Below, piece by piece: positions 63,960 to 64,000 of a DNA stretch of 64,000 nt (the first letter of the stretch is position 1; each line of letters begins with the position of its first letter). Location: contig JAFKGD010000001.1 of NCBI GenBank assembly GCA_017307855.1, positions 372,001 through 436,000 of the forward strand. The letters are read 5' to 3'. The notes under the pieces are model-generated. The model had not been told where the DNA came from. It worked only from the letters and a program-made list of their open reading frames with translations, and did not search any database. Source of the stretch: Burkholderiales bacterium. GTDB lineage: Bacteria; Pseudomonadota; Gammaproteobacteria; Burkholderiales; Burkholderiaceae_C. The position numbers and the translations under genes are program-made.

Positions 63960-64000
63960 ATGGCCATCACCCTGAACCTTCCGGTCGCCGAAGGCGGCCG
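63960..64000 (+). CDS. Start of a downstream gene (partial, product uncertain)
   Basis: Only 13 codons, MAITLNLPVAEGG and onward, run off the right edge. The context, directly after a Gfo/Idh/MocA gene in a sugar-acid operon, would suit a dihydrodipicolinate-synthase-like aldolase, but this cannot be told from 13 residues. Confidence 0.5.
   Translation, partial: MAITLNLPVAEGG

Overview
The window is a high-GC chromosomal segment of a betaproteobacterium, most likely Burkholderiales / Comamonadaceae (Variovorax-, Hydrogenophaga- or Acidovorax-like). The evidence is a phaC-phaA-phaB polyhydroxybutyrate operon whose synthase carries an inserted Lys/Ala-rich stretch of the kind known from Delftia, five Bug/TctC-type solute-binding proteins in 64 kb, an H1-like AAPAKK-repeat protein fused to a SWIB domain, and the order thrS-infC-rpmI-rplT-pheS-pheT-ihfA-merR-tRNA-Pro. 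I see no insertion sequence, integrase, prophage or CRISPR array.

Layout. 1-6.3 kb: a signalling cluster on the minus strand (hybrid kinase cut by the window edge, CheB-like methylesterase, CheR-like methyltransferase, a 1166-residue CHASE3/GAF hybrid kinase with three receiver domains) and a divergent single-domain response regulator. 6.5-14.1 kb: a Kef/YbaL-type antiporter, the pha genes, a small membrane protein, pgeF and maiA. 14.2-19.9 kb: a catabolic operon of two Bug-amidohydrolase pairs plus a SnoaL-like protein, a flavin-reductase-like protein and a bicupin-like protein, many joined by ATGA overlaps. 19.9-21.5 kb: IclR and GntR regulators. 21.5-29.5 kb: an aromatic catabolism block with a Rieske oxygenase, a glutamine-synthetase-like ligase, a [2Fe-2S] ferredoxin, an ABM protein, MarR, gentisate dioxygenase, fumarylpyruvate hydrolase and TRAP permeases. 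The TRAP binding protein lies further on at 31 kb.

32.2-34.4 kb: Nudix hydrolase, CreA, a second ferredoxin and an HDOD protein. 34.5-42.8 kb: a family-2 glycosyltransferase, two small membrane proteins and a YaiO-like TPR/beta-barrel protein, next to an ATP-grasp enzyme, a histidine phosphatase, an Hpt protein, a receiver-PIG-L deacetylase fusion and a hybrid kinase. This looks like polysaccharide synthesis and modification under phosphorelay control. 42.9-52.7 kb: tRNA-Pro(GGG), merR, ihfA, pheT, pheS, rplT, rpmI, infC, thrS and aceA. thrS is preceded by a threonine-rich leader peptide and a terminator with a competing pairing, and infC appears to start at ATC.

52.9-64 kb: a gamma-glutamylcyclotransferase-like protein, an EamA exporter, the SWIB/H1 protein, and a TetR regulator followed by tctCBA, a sugar-phosphate isomerase-like gene, an enolase-superfamily gene, another Bug protein, a Gfo/Idh/MocA oxidoreductase and the start of one more gene. 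A shared motif (core TTCACC-n4-GGTTAA) sits before the TetR gene, before tctC and before the second Bug gene, suggesting one regulon for uptake and breakdown of a sugar acid or related carboxylate.
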